In this document: in pieces, positions 31,801-42,344 of the stretch
Layout of the letters: each line of letters starts with the position of its first letter
How positions within the stretch are numbered: the stretch's first letter is position 1
DNA from: Vickermania ingenoplastis
Taxonomy: Eukaryota > Euglenozoa > Kinetoplastea > Trypanosomatida > Trypanosomatidae
Assembly (NCBI GenBank): GCA_010157825.1
Contig: VFSE01000076.1
Location: 1-64,000 of the forward strand
Length of the DNA: 64,000 bases
Reading direction: 5' to 3'
Translations under genes and position numbers: made by a program
Notes under the pieces: model-generated
What the model was told of the DNA's origin: nothing
The model's database searches: none
Seen by the model: only the letters and a program-made list of their open reading frames with translations

Positions 31801-34800
31801 GAAGGCCCGCCGGATGAGCTCTGGGTAGTGCGCCACGAGCCATCCCCAGTGCTCCCCTTCGAACTGCACCGAGTGCGTGGGGTACTCATAGTTCCACACG
31901 GGCTCCTCTTCGAAATGGCGGTCCTCCTCCCGGTCCGCTGTTCCCGTGTCATGTTGCAGGCCGCTCAGCAGCGACGCGACGCCGCCGTCCGTCCGGGGAA
32001 GCTCCCGGGCGCCGCTGTCCGCGTCGCTCACGCCGGCGAAGAAGCTGCTGCGGGAGATACGCCGCTGAAAGCGGGGCCGGCTCGCGCTGAGCAGCACCCC
32101 GGAGCCGAATCCAGGGGCGTCGACGTCCTCCGAGCGGGTCTTGGTGATGCCGCGCACGGCCCGAGGCGCCGTTCGTGGAAAGAGCGCTGTGAAGTACCAC
32201 GACCATACGCTGGTGAAGTCGCTCTCCTGCTGCGCCGCTCGCACCATCTCCGGCGTGAGGTCCTGGACCCGCACGGCGCTCGTGCTGCTGGCGCCGCTCG
32301 GCTTCTCAGAAAGCCCCCCACCGTCGGCGCTGCTGTCGTTGGTCCCAGGGTGTGATGAATGGGCCTCCTCTACTAACTTGTACCGCAGCGTGATGCCGGC
32401 AGACAGAGGACTTTCTTGTCTCGACACGCTGGAGCGGCGCCGGCTGCCGGACCCCGACCCCGGGCTGTTGCCCCCGCTGTTGCCGGCCGGCGCCGCACCC
32501 CCTGCTGGAGTTAGGCTGTGGTGGTGCAGGCTCTGTCGGGAGGGGTGGCGCCGATGGGTTGCGTGTCGGTGTCGGCTGTGGCTGTGGCTGTGGCTGTGGC
32601 TGTGGCCTCTGTGGGAGTGGGCGACGCCGTCGCCATCGCGCGTTTTGGCGACGGAGCGGCCGGCGGAGGCCTGGGTGATCTGTGGGGGGCGCTGGACGCG
32701 AACTGCGCTGCGGGGTACGCCGAGGGCGGAGGAGAGGTCGCGCTGGAAGGCCTCCTCCAGCTGCGAGAGCAGGCCGTCGTCCATGCAGTAGGTCATCGCC
32801 GAGGGCATCGAGATAGTGGCCGAGGGCATCGACGCGGCTGGAGAGACGAAGGCGTTGTTCATCGTACAGGAGGGAGAGAACCTGGTGAACTCCGGCATCG
32901 GCGGCACCACCTCCAGCAGTTTGCTCCAGTAGTCCCCCCGGAAGTGGGCCGCGTAAGGGAATTGGTCCTTCTCACTCCCATCCGCGTCCGTGCCGTGGCG
33001 GTGCGGTCCAAGGTGCGGGTGCGGGGCGACGAGGGAACCCCAGCTGACCCCACTGTTTCGTCTGCTGGAGGGGTGGTGGCGAGGTCCAGCGTGGGCCCCG
33101 TGCTCCTGCTGCTGTGAATGCATGGGGGAGTTGAGCGTGCTGGCTGTGGCAGCCCGCGACATCGTGGCGGGGGAGAACGTAACATCGTCGTAGCAACCCG
33201 CGTACTGCACTTGCTGGAGCGGTACCTGCTGCTGCTGCTGCTGCTGTGGGGAGTGGGAGCCGGCCCCGGCGCGACGCCGCGACTCATGCGAGAGCTGCTT
33301 CGCCCCATGAGAGGAGGACAGCTGCGGGTCTCCTACCGCCTCGCCGCTGTCCTGCTTGGGCTCATGTGTGGCACCAAAGAAGAAGAAGTCGACGTTGTCA
33401 GCAGGGGACTGCCCAAATGGCGAAGCCTCGCTGGAAGAACAGAGGCCCGGGGAGGAGATCCCGGAGGCCCAAATACCGAGCAGCTGCGGGTCAAGCGAGA
33501 GCTCCTGGTCCAGCAGCGAGCTCGGACCGTGGACCAGCGCTGCGGCGTTGAAACTACTGTTGTTGTGGTTCGTGGGGTACAGGGCCGGGGCGGGAGGGGG
33601 GGTGCGTTGCGAAAGCTTCGCTGCTGTTGCATGGAGTTGCGTGGGCTGATGAGGATGGCGGGGATATGCCGGGAGCCGGAGATGATTGCCCCAGGGTCGG
33701 TAGAGGAGTTCTGAACGAACGACACGCTCACCCGGTGGAACGCCGTGGGGCTGCCAAAGAGCGGGGAGCCCACTTCCTGACCTAGACTGCTCCCGCTCAC
33801 CTGTGGCTGTAGCGAGGCGCGTCGAGTAGAGGAGAAGACCGCTGCAGCGCTGGGGGCCTTGGGGGGCTGCGGCTGGGGCTGTCCCTCGTGGGCGGAGGCA
33901 GCGCCGGTCTGGCGAGAGGGGGAGTTGTGCAGAACAACAATGGGGGGCTGCGGATGCGGCGGTGGGGCAGGAACGATCGCCTTTGGCGCGTCATCCGACC
34001 CTGGACGGGTGAAGTGGATGACACGCTGCCGTGTTTCCTCGTCGCCGAAGGGCTGCTGCGGGGCAGACGGCGGACGGATGCTGCTACTGCTCCCCGCCGC
34101 ATCGTCGTGCTGCTCTTGCGTATCTAATTCGTTGATCACGCTGACGCAGAGGCCGCGCGCCGAGCTGTCGTTCACGGCCATGGCCATGGGGTTCGAGTCG
34201 CACACACGGCAGACGTATGGGAGCTGGTTCGATGCGGAGGAGTGAAGCGGCACGTCATCGGTGACAGAGCCGTGGGAAGTAGAGCGCGAGTGACCGTCCG
34301 AATTGACCGTGGCGCCAGGGAAGTCAAAATCCATGTTTGGCGTTAGCGTCCGCATCGTCACTGGGACCATGTGGCAGACGCCTTGCAGCGCGGCTGTTGG
34401 TGGCGGCGGAGGGACGACCATCTCCCCGCCGGCGCTGCTGCTGCTGACAGTGGCGGGGCTGCCGCTCTCGGGAGGAGAAGAGCCGGACGGGCCGCAGGAG
34501 GGGATGGCCAACACGGAGGTATCGGTGTTCCGCCCGTTTTTATTGATGCGCCGGCTTACTACCACGACGCGGGAGCTGCGCGCTGGTGCAGTGATAGCGA
34601 CGCCGTCTTCCGTCGTGATGGTGGCGATGGTTGTCTTGCCGGAGGGTGGGTGGTTCGCCGCCTCTGAGTTCTCTTGCAGCGGTGCGGGGATAACAGGTTT
34701 CTTGTGCGTGGCTGTGCACCTGGCGGGCGGAGGGGGCTGCTCCACAGGCGTTGGGGTACGCCGCTCCGGCTTCCACGCCTCTCCTTCGTGCTCCGGCACC

Positions 34801-35084
34801 TCGTCGGAGTGGAGAGAGAGCGGTGCGCTCAACGGTGGGGTCACCCCCTCCCTCTCTCTTATGGGGGCCGGAAGACTCTGCTTCTCCCCCGGCCTCCGCA
34901 GGAGCTTCTGCAGAATGTGCAGCGGGCTGCAGCTCCGTTCGCGGCTATCGTCCAGTTCCTGCGGCGGCGCACCGCGGCGGCGGCGCCTCGGTGCGTCGGG
35001 TGGTGATGTCGAGAGTGGGATCGAGGTTGCCGGGGCCACGAGGCGGTCCGAGCGCTCCACCGCCGCCCCTGCTGGGGCTAACAT
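28867..35084 (-). CDS. Giant low-complexity protein with two FAZ1-like repeat domains, one frame change
   Basis: The ATG at 35082-35084 opens a disordered Ser/Pro-rich frame. The longer frame to the left has no ATG above 33162 but stays open to 33990. The two read smoothly into each other across a G7 run at 33596-33602: RNAPP, then ALYPTNHNNSSFNAAAL, then a polyQ of seven. I therefore annotate one gene of about 2,070 codons with one frame change, probably a homopolymer error. After the polyQ come two copies of a degenerate domain. The first has FRGDYWSKLLE, EAFQRDLSSALGV and SVWSWYF. The second has FEGEHWGWLV, RAFVVDVSSALQL, MVIYYEVRSF and IFRVYY. Both are split by Ser/His-rich inserts. The C-terminal ~750 residues are disordered. 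A structural or flagellar-attachment role is only suggested by the domain. Confidence 0.7.
32574..32606 (-). repeat. Coding (GCTGTG)n, His-Ser repeat
   Basis: A hexanucleotide microsatellite inside the giant gene encodes alternating His-Ser (HSHSHSHSHS) in an insert of the first repeat domain. Confidence 0.85.
33226..33246 (-). repeat. Coding (CTG/CAG)7, polyglutamine
   Basis: Seven CAG codons on the minus strand encode polyQ in the giant gene, just before its first repeat domain. Confidence 0.9.
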
Positions 35085-35787
35085 TTAGAAGAAAAAGGAG
35101 GGAGGAAGAAGTGGAATTTAAAAATAGTAAAAGAAAAAGAAAATAATAATAATAAATACTACAGAGACAAAAACAGGAAAAAAAAGGGGGAAACAACAAA
35201 ACAAACCAAACCAACAACAACAAAAAAACAACAACACAAAGTGTTTTGAGCGTGACTAATGTAAATAATATTTGCTTCGGCGCACGTTTTCTTTCCTTAA
35301 TTGTCGGTGATCCATACCTGTAAGAGGCGAAGAATGAGAATGAGAATGAGAATGAGGAGTGAGGGGGGGGGGGGGTGAGGACAAAACGATAAATACACTG
35401 CGGAATAATAAAGATTATGAAGATACAGCATCCCCATATGATATGCGCCGTAAGACGCTCATCGTGTGTTTTCTTTCCTTCTTTTTGTGATGTTAACATC
35501 TCTGTGTGTCTGTGTGTCTCCCTCTGAATATTCTAGGAGCGAAACAAATCCAATCGCTGCACAGCAGCCTCTGCACCCCCTCCTGCTTGGACATCGGGGA
35601 CGGAGGGAGGACCCCTTCCCCCCCCCCCCACAAAAAAAAAAAACACAACCCAACCCAATGCACAAGCGCATGTCTGTACTCGGCGCCCCCACTCCTTCTG
35701 CGTTGCGTCACGCCCTCCCGACCGACGCGCAGCGCTGCAGGACCAGAAATTTCCTTTCGGGTGCTCTTCATCTCTCTGGTGTCGGAC
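35085..35787. other. Intergenic spacer
   Basis: No gene seen. It has A-rich runs near 35120-35235, GAGAAT repeats at 35331-35354, a run of about 13 G at 35366-35378 and a C run at 35607-35620. It should contain the 5'UTR of the giant gene and the 3'UTR of the zinc-ribbon gene. Confidence 0.6.
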
Positions 35788-36966
35788 CTAGACCACCATC
35801 TCTGCCAGTACTTGTGCTTTCCTCTTGGTGCCGCGTCGTTTCTTCTCTGTCGCCTCTCTACCCGCCACGGCGCCGCAGTGCTTGCAGCGCGCCTTCCCTT
35901 GCACTTGGTCCCGGACGCGGGCGGAGTATGTGTTGTCGCACACCAAGCAGCGCCACACCGCCTTGATCTTGCTTTCCACTGGCAGTTCCTCGAGCGATAT
36001 GAATGGATCGTTGGCCGCCTTGTCCCACTGGGCGAGGAGGTCGGGGCGTCCCTCCGCGACCGACGGGTTCTGCTTGGCGCTGCACTTTGGGCAGCCCTGC
36101 TTCAGAATACAGCGAACGAAAACCGCACAGCGCCACGTGTGATGGCACGTCTTGCAGCGCCACCCCACAATGGCCGGGGAGTGGGAGGAGAGCGTGTCGA
36201 GCGGTACCGCCTCCTTCTTGTTCGCCGCCGCGTCGTACTCCAACGCCACAGCGGGGTGAAGGTGAATGAGCGCCTTGCTGCCTTCCAAAATGCGCCGCTG
36301 TAGCTCCGTGTCAGCGTCCGAGGGACCGTCCTCCTCGCCCTCATCCTCCTCGCCGCCCTCGTCCTCGTCGTCGCCCTCCTCGCCCTCGCCCTCGCCCTCT
36401 CCGTCTCTTTCCACGACGTCAAGAAGGTCGAGCGCATCGTTCTCTTCCTCTTCTTCACGGAGTGCCGCAGCGTCCGTGCCGCGACGGCGCCGGCGTGGGA
36501 CTACTGTCTCGTCGTTCTCCAGCTGCGGTCTTCCTCGCCGGCCTCTCTTCCTCCGCGGCCCGTCTTCCGCCTCCACATCGTCCAGGTCTTCATCTTCCAT
36601 GGCGATTCCCAAGCGCTTTGCCTTCCCCGTGTAGGTCGACAGTGCGTCCTCGGCCTCTTCCATCAGCTCGTCCATATCCTCCACCTCCACCTCCACCCCC
36701 TCGTCGTCTAGCTCCTCCGGCTCCATCTCTTCCACTGGGGCTGCTTTGCCCCGGCCACGACCCCGACCCCTGCCGCGGCCTCGTGTCGCCATGCAGCGCA
36801 GAGACTCGAACAGGGCGGGGCACGCAGCACGGCTGCGGGAAGGACAACCGTGGATGGAGAGATCGACGCGGGGCTGAAGCGATACGCCTGCTCTTGCGGC
36901 CGCTGCTGCTGCCACCGGCAGAGCCACACGGCGCGGCGCCACGAGAGACAACCACCTGCAAGACAT
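35788..36966 (-). CDS. Double zinc-ribbon protein, probably mitochondrial
   Basis: This 392-residue protein starts at ATG 36964-36966. The first ~58 residues are Arg/Ala/Ser-rich without acids apart from a few, fitting a mitochondrial leader; an internal ATG (MATRGRGRGRGRG, RG repeats) is the alternative start. Residues ~75-225 are acidic with basic RRKRGRRGR patches. The C-terminus has two treble-clef/zinc-ribbon units of the DUF4379 type: C271-x2-C274 ... C292-x2-C295, and C340-x2-C343 ... C361-x2-C364. Each is preceded by the typical LLAQWD/ALEYD ... VGWRC/AVWRC context. DUF4379 proteins are poorly characterised and often organellar, with suspected nucleic-acid binding. The role here is unknown. 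Confidence 0.78.
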   Translation of the reverse strand: MSCRWLSLVAPRRVALPVAAAAAARAGVSLQPRVDLSIHGCPSRSRAACPALFESLRCMATRGRGRGRGRGRGKAAPVEEMEPEELDDEGVEVEVEDMDELMEEAEDALSTYTGKAKRLGIAMEDEDLDDVEAEDGPRRKRGRRGRPQLENDETVVPRRRRRGTDAAALREEEEENDALDLLDVVERDGEGEGEGEEGDDEDEGGEEDEGEEDGPSDADTELQRRILEGSKALIHLHPAVALEYDAAANKKEAVPLDTLSSHSPAIVGWRCKTCHHTWRCAVFVRCILKQGCPKCSAKQNPSVAEGRPDLLAQWDKAANDPFISLEELPVESKIKAVWRCLVCDNTYSARVRDQVQGKARCKHCGAVAGREATEKKRRGTKRKAQVLAEMVV

Positions 36967-37388
36967 GTGACGTGTGCGTACTAGAGGAGTGGAACCCCGC
37001 CTAGCGATAGCCTGTGAGGAGTGTGTGGATGAAGATAGGCTGAGGTGGTGGTTCGTTCCTTCTGGGGATATACTTCTCGTACTAGGACAAGCAGCAGTGA
37101 AGGGAACGTTTCTGTGAATAGAAAAGACTTAATGATAATAAATAATAATAATAACAATACTTCACGCCCTTGTCCCTCGCCTTTTCTAGGAGGAGGGGCG
37201 AGTCGGAGGTCTTCTGGAGTCGGACTTGGCAATAGCCCAGCGAGCGAGTGGCACTGTCCGGTGTATAGTCCGTGTCGTTCGTCGACTGTGGGAGAAGAAG
37301 AGCGAGGCGGCGAGTAAGGGGGAACGCTTCCTCTTCCAGTAGAGTGTGGCTGAATGTGGTGGTGGAAATCAACAACAACAACAACAAC

Positions 37389-37420
<32 letters not shown>

Positions 37421-38672
37421 TGAACAAATTGGGGAGAAGAATCCAAAGTGTCAAGCAGTGCATTATACTATGTAGTATACAGGGTTCGGGAGTGGGTTGA
37501 GAAGGACGTCTCCGTACGGTGCATCTCCGCTGTTCTTATCAGAGGACAGTACTTCTTGTTGTTGATGTTGTCCTTCTTCCTATGTGTGTGTGTGTGTGTG
37601 CCCAGCACACCACAGAGTTTTTTTACCGGCCCCGCTTACGCGACCCCATGAATGAGAGGAGAAGGGAAGAGCGTGCCACAACCTTCTTTGCTCAGCGCAG
37701 CAACGATGACATACATGTAGACATGTATGCCGATCCTCCAACGTGGGGGTCACATAATAATAATAATGATGAACAACAACAGCAGAACCCCAAAAAAAAA
37801 TGTACGACAGACGTTTTTTTATCAGTAGTAAGACAAGAGTATCAACACGATATCATATCCATACAATTCTTCTTCTTTTTTTTTTTTGTAGTGGTGAAGA
37901 AAGACACAGCACTGTCACAGGAAGTAGAAAACAAAACAAAACAAAAAAAAAGAATAAATAAAAGGTCATTGCGACCACAAAAGGGATATGCCAACTGTCA
38001 AAACGCAGTAAGTATGAGATGTGGTTTAATGTATATATTCTAATCTTATTCTAACAAATTAACCTGCTTAATATACAAAGAGGGAAGAGAAAAAGATGAT
38101 AATATAAGGGAGGAGAAGCACGGGCGCCCTTTGAAGGACGCACGATGGGGTATAGAGCTTCTGTGTGTTGAGGTTGGAGGAGGTTAAGGGGGGAAGTTCA
38201 GGTTTACCAAACGCTTATCGGTAGAGAACAATACAGGTACAGGAGGTCCCTCCCCTCTACGCCTCTGTATGGTGATGTGCTGGTGGTGCACCAAGGGGCG
38301 GTAAAAGACGAAACAATGTGCGATGGGGAGTCGAGGGACAACGGTGTGTGTGTGGAGGGCGGGAGGGAGGTAAGTAATAGTTGTTGGAATTAATTTCTAT
38401 GCGATGTGTATAAGCAAACTCTCTGAAAGAGGGGTGGGGCGGGAGTACTGTTGTTGTAGTCGGTTTCGATGTGGAGCAGCGCCGCACATTATCCGATGCT
38501 TTTGTCTTCTTCTCCATCTCTCGCGTGGGCTGCTCCTTCGGGAACTATAGCTTATATATACATATGTCTTTCCCTTTTCTTTTCTTTTCTTTTATTCGTT
38601 CTTCTGTCTACAGCTGCACCTGCATCGCAGCACGTATAGCTGCAGTCCTCTCCCTTGTGTGTGTGCCTCGTT
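36967..38672. other. Intergenic spacer with AAC/AAT tracts
   Basis: No gene seen in 1.7 kb. It holds AAT runs at 37133-37152, an AAC then AAT tract at 37372-37416, GT repeats at 37582-37600 and A/T homopolymers. The right end (38350-38672) has no recognisable coding signal. Confidence 0.6.
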
Positions 38673-40637
38673 TTAGTGGGACCCAAAGGCAAAGACGTCA
38701 CCTGGGCAATTTGCTGCTTCGCCCTTCTCTTCCGCGTGATCCATCTGAAAGGCTTGATACAGCCGCCAGACGTTGGTGTATCGGTGCGGGTCCAGGAGGT
38801 CCTGCCCGGCCAGATCGACGCGGCGCAGCACGGCGTCTGGCGTGGATGGAGGGAAACGATACATCAGCATCGCTGCGCTGGAGGTTGCGATGGGGATGAA
38901 CTTAACCAGCGGCTCCCCCTTCTTCGAGAGCGGGATGGCCTTGTTAATCAACGAGGAGACATCCCGCAGCGCCGCATCCACAAAGACAGTCGTGTGGCGC
39001 TCCAGAATACTTTCCCACCCGTGGCCACGAAAGATAATCCGGAAATCGTTCTTGGATGGGTCCCCCGTATACATCCTCTCCATGTGCCACGGTATCGACG
39101 CCACGGAGGAGGAGGCGGAGAAGGAGCCGTAGTAGGTCTCGTTGTCGAGCTCGCTCGAGACGGCGGAGGACGCTTCGGACACAAAATTGCTGTGCTGCCG
39201 CTGGAAGGAGGAGAAGCGCATCGGCAACGAGGCGGAGCGCCGGCGCAAGAGGGGGCGGAACACCTCTTTGTCCTCCGCACTTAATCGGGTCCTGGGCACC
39301 TCGACCCGCGACGGGTGCCATTCCCTTGAACCCTTCGCAGAGTTCTTCGCATCGCTGCTGGTCGCGGGGATACGGGAGCTGGTGCGCCGCCCGGAGCTGG
39401 ACGCGGGGCTCTCGAGGTTGAACGTTTCATCGCTCCACGTGTTGATCCAAACCGGCAGCTGTGGGCTGGCTCCACCGCTGCTGTTCCTTGTGAGCGCTGA
39501 GCCGCGCGGGGCCCGCGGAGCGCGGGCGGTTTGCGCTGCATTGCTCTCATCCTCCTCGGATGGCCGTCGGCTCCAATCGGAGGACCGGTGCTGCCGCCCG
39601 GTCAGCGGGCGGGACACCGAGAGGGCGTCGACCGGTGGACGAATCAGGGAGTGAAACAGTTTCCATAGCTGCGGCATCTGCGCACGGCGCAGCACCTCTC
39701 CGCGCCGCTGTCGGACCTGCGGCGTGGGCCGATCGTTGTAGCACACGAGCAGCTCCACCCCGTCGTGCGCCGCGTACGCGCTGAGCCGTCGGCGCGCGGG
39801 TTCAGAGAGGCACGCGGGGGGCACATGCTGCATCGCATACGACGACGGCTGTCGAATCGTGCTGGGCTCTGTGAAGTAGAGGGAGTAGGCAGGCATTGGG
39901 GGTGGGGTGGGCACTATTTCCGGGTTTGGCTGCAGCGCGACGCGAAAGGCATTATCGATATCCGCATGAGCGGCGGCGACGAGCCGCGGACGATGGCGGG
40001 AGAGCACCCAGCACCAGTCCAGCCCGGGGAGCTGCAGGGTGTCTTGAAACTGCTCGAAGGGGTTCGTTGTGAAACCCCGAGAAGTGATGCCGCAGGTGAT
40101 CTCGTTGTAGAGCTTCAGTGTAGCATCGAAGCCAAGGATATTTCCCTGCAGCAGGTCATCGAGATCCTCTGCCGGAAGTTTCGGGCCGTGGCGTAGGACG
40201 AAGGTAAAGCACACCCCTTCGACTTGGTACTTGTTGTACAGTGGCGGGGCGCGGTGGGCGAGATGGCCCATGAAGATGTTGATCAGCGAGTCATCTTCCT
40301 TTTGGGGTTGGGAATTACTGGGGGTGATCGCCGTAGGCGGGGGCACGGTGAACTCCAGGTCGTCGATCGATTTCTCTAGATCCGGGCGGAGGTTGAAGGG
40401 TGGGGCGGGGGCGAGACGGATTTGCTGGATATCACCTGTGGGGAGGCGCAGCAGTAGAGCGACGTCGCTTGCGAAGGCGTCGCACAGCCTCGCCAAGTGG
40501 GTTCCGGTCCCGAGCGTTGGGCTCCACGGGCACTGTGGAAGGGGGAGGGTCACGCGGTGCTGCGTGCTGTGTCGAGAACTTGTGCGCCGCGTCAGCTGGG
40601 CGATGTGGCTGGTGCTGCTGCTCTCCTCCAGCGACAT
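38673..40637 (-). CDS. FAZ1-like repeat-domain protein, 654 aa
   Basis: The chosen start is ATG 40635-40637 (MSLEESSSTSHIAQL). The frame continues upstream only through hydrophobic low-complexity spacer. Three copies of one degenerate domain can be seen. Copy 1 is DAFASDVALLLRL ... CFTFVLRHGPKL ... TLKLYNEI. Copy 2 is LPGLDWCWVLSRH ... ADIDNAFRVAL ... VELLVCYND ... LWKLFHSL. Copy 3 at the C-terminus is FRGHGWESILERH ... AALRDVSSLI ... MLMYRFPP ... YTNVWRLYQAF. The pattern resembles the repeated conserved domain of the kinetoplastid flagellum attachment zone protein FAZ1, from memory. Ser/Arg-rich linkers separate the copies. There is no TM segment or signal peptide. It lies 1.7 kb from the zinc-ribbon gene and two genes from the giant protein that carries the same domain. 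Confidence 0.7.
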   Translation of the reverse strand: MSLEESSSTSHIAQLTRRTSSRHSTQHRVTLPLPQCPWSPTLGTGTHLARLCDAFASDVALLLRLPTGDIQQIRLAPAPPFNLRPDLEKSIDDLEFTVPPPTAITPSNSQPQKEDDSLINIFMGHLAHRAPPLYNKYQVEGVCFTFVLRHGPKLPAEDLDDLLQGNILGFDATLKLYNEITCGITSRGFTTNPFEQFQDTLQLPGLDWCWVLSRHRPRLVAAAHADIDNAFRVALQPNPEIVPTPPPMPAYSLYFTEPSTIRQPSSYAMQHVPPACLSEPARRRLSAYAAHDGVELLVCYNDRPTPQVRQRRGEVLRRAQMPQLWKLFHSLIRPPVDALSVSRPLTGRQHRSSDWSRRPSEEDESNAAQTARAPRAPRGSALTRNSSGGASPQLPVWINTWSDETFNLESPASSSGRRTSSRIPATSSDAKNSAKGSREWHPSRVEVPRTRLSAEDKEVFRPLLRRRSASLPMRFSSFQRQHSNFVSEASSAVSSELDNETYYGSFSASSSVASIPWHMERMYTGDPSKNDFRIIFRGHGWESILERHTTVFVDAALRDVSSLINKAIPLSKKGEPLVKFIPIATSSAAMLMYRFPPSTPDAVLRRVDLAGQDLLDPHRYTNVWRLYQAFQMDHAEEKGEAANCPGDVFAFGSH

Positions 40638-42344
40638 TGTGCCAAGGAAGAAAAAGAAGAAGAAGGGCGAAATAATAATAATAATAATAATAAGGAGCCA
40701 CCGCGAATAAGGTATGGGTGTTGGAGGCAGGCACAGCAATGCAAGGAAAGACGGTAATGAATAGGTGGTGAGAATAAACAAATTTACAACCAAAAGATTC
40801 CCCCAACCCAAACTAAAACACGTCGAGTAAAGGAAAAGGAAAAGGAAAAGAAAAAGAAGGGGATACACCAAGAACCTAACCGCTAACAACAGTGTATGTA
40901 CTCACAGAGGTAACTATACGGGTTGATCGTTTCGCTTCCACACACAAGCACAAAACAAACAAACAAAAAACAAAAAAAAAAACGAAACAAAAGAGAATAT
41001 TAAGAACAATAACACAAAAAGTATGAGGCGCGCTGCACGCTGCGACTGACAACAACAAAAACCAAAACAACAAAAAGACACACACACACACACACGGAAA
41101 TTACAATAATTCACAGTGGTGCAGTTTGAAAGGAAGTCTGCTCTAGTCGTGCTGACACATATACCGATACGCTGTCTGAGAATGTACAAGACACAGCGGG
41201 GAAAAAAAACGAAGAAATCCCTTTCCCCTCGCCCATGCGCTGCGTTCTCGGTAGCCTCTCCCTCTCTCTCTTGTCACACAGAGGCAGACTGCCAACTCTC
41301 ACAATGAAGACGTGGCAGAAGACGCCGTGAGCGGGGAGAACTTGTGTGGAGGTTCCGCAGTCCCGAGGCCTACCCTCCCACTCCACAAAACTCAAATATA
41401 CAAAAGAAAAAAAAAAAGAAAAGGAAAGGAAAGATGAAAGAGAGAGAAGGGGATGGAAAAAGAGGGCTACGTAAGTACAAGGAGGCGTATTGAACGGAGA
41501 AAGAACCAAATCTGTTATTGTTATGAGACTTTTTTTTTGTTTTTTATGCTTGTGCAGCGACGCCGGAGGTTGCCGCTATGGGGACTTGCTGTGTTTTTCT
41601 TCTTCTTCTCTTTTTTTTTTAAAGGTATTAGTGCAAGCAAGATGGAACCCAACGAGATACCAAGAGGTCTGCAACTCGTTTTTGAGTTACTGCGAAGGGG
41701 CGGAGGGGGGAAACAGGCATAAGAGCGGGAAGAGGCACGAAGAGCAAAAAAAAAAAAACGACACCGGTGCGAGCACAGTACATACGTTTATAATCCGACG
41801 CTGCCGTGTGGAGTGAGACGATATCAGCGGATGCCAGAAGTGTTAAAAGCTGCAAAAAGACACAAACAAAATCATAATAATATAATATACTATGTGGGAA
41901 AGAGACCGTGCCACACCAGTCTTTGCGATAACGAGAGGGATCCAGCTACATTTATATATAATACTAATTGGTCCCACTATGGTGATTACAACAAAATAGC
42001 AGCTCCTCTTCTTCTTTCTTTCTTTTTCTCTATTTCGATTGTTCTCTATCTATCCCTTTTCCCTCACACCTAGTGATTTATTATCCCTCTCTCTCTTTTT
42101 TTTTTAATTATTTTTTTTTTCCTTTTTGTTTTCTGACTTTTTAAACGTTCGGCTTCTTGCCCCTTCCCTCTGCTCTCCTCCCCAGTCGTTTCGCTTCTGG
42201 ACGTTGTAGTTGCCCCCGTTCAACACCGCATCCATTTGCTTCTCCTCCGTCACTTTCCACCGTTGATTTCCTCTTTCTTTTCTTTTTTTTCTTTTTCGTT
42301 TGTTTGTTTACCCCTCGCTGAGCTCAACACCCCTGTGGCTGTGC
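40638..42344. other. Intergenic spacer
   Basis: No gene seen in 1.7 kb. There is a pyrimidine tract on the minus strand directly upstream of 40637 (about 40647-40668), an AAT run at 40672-40692, CA repeats at 41081-41096 and long T/CT tracts at 42010-42130. Confidence 0.6.

Noticed and set aside
28867-33210. Start of a separate protein at 33210
   Set aside because: The codon there is GTG, the next ATG is at 33162, and the frame remains open and protein-like to the G7 run; better explained as the continuation of the gene starting at 35084.
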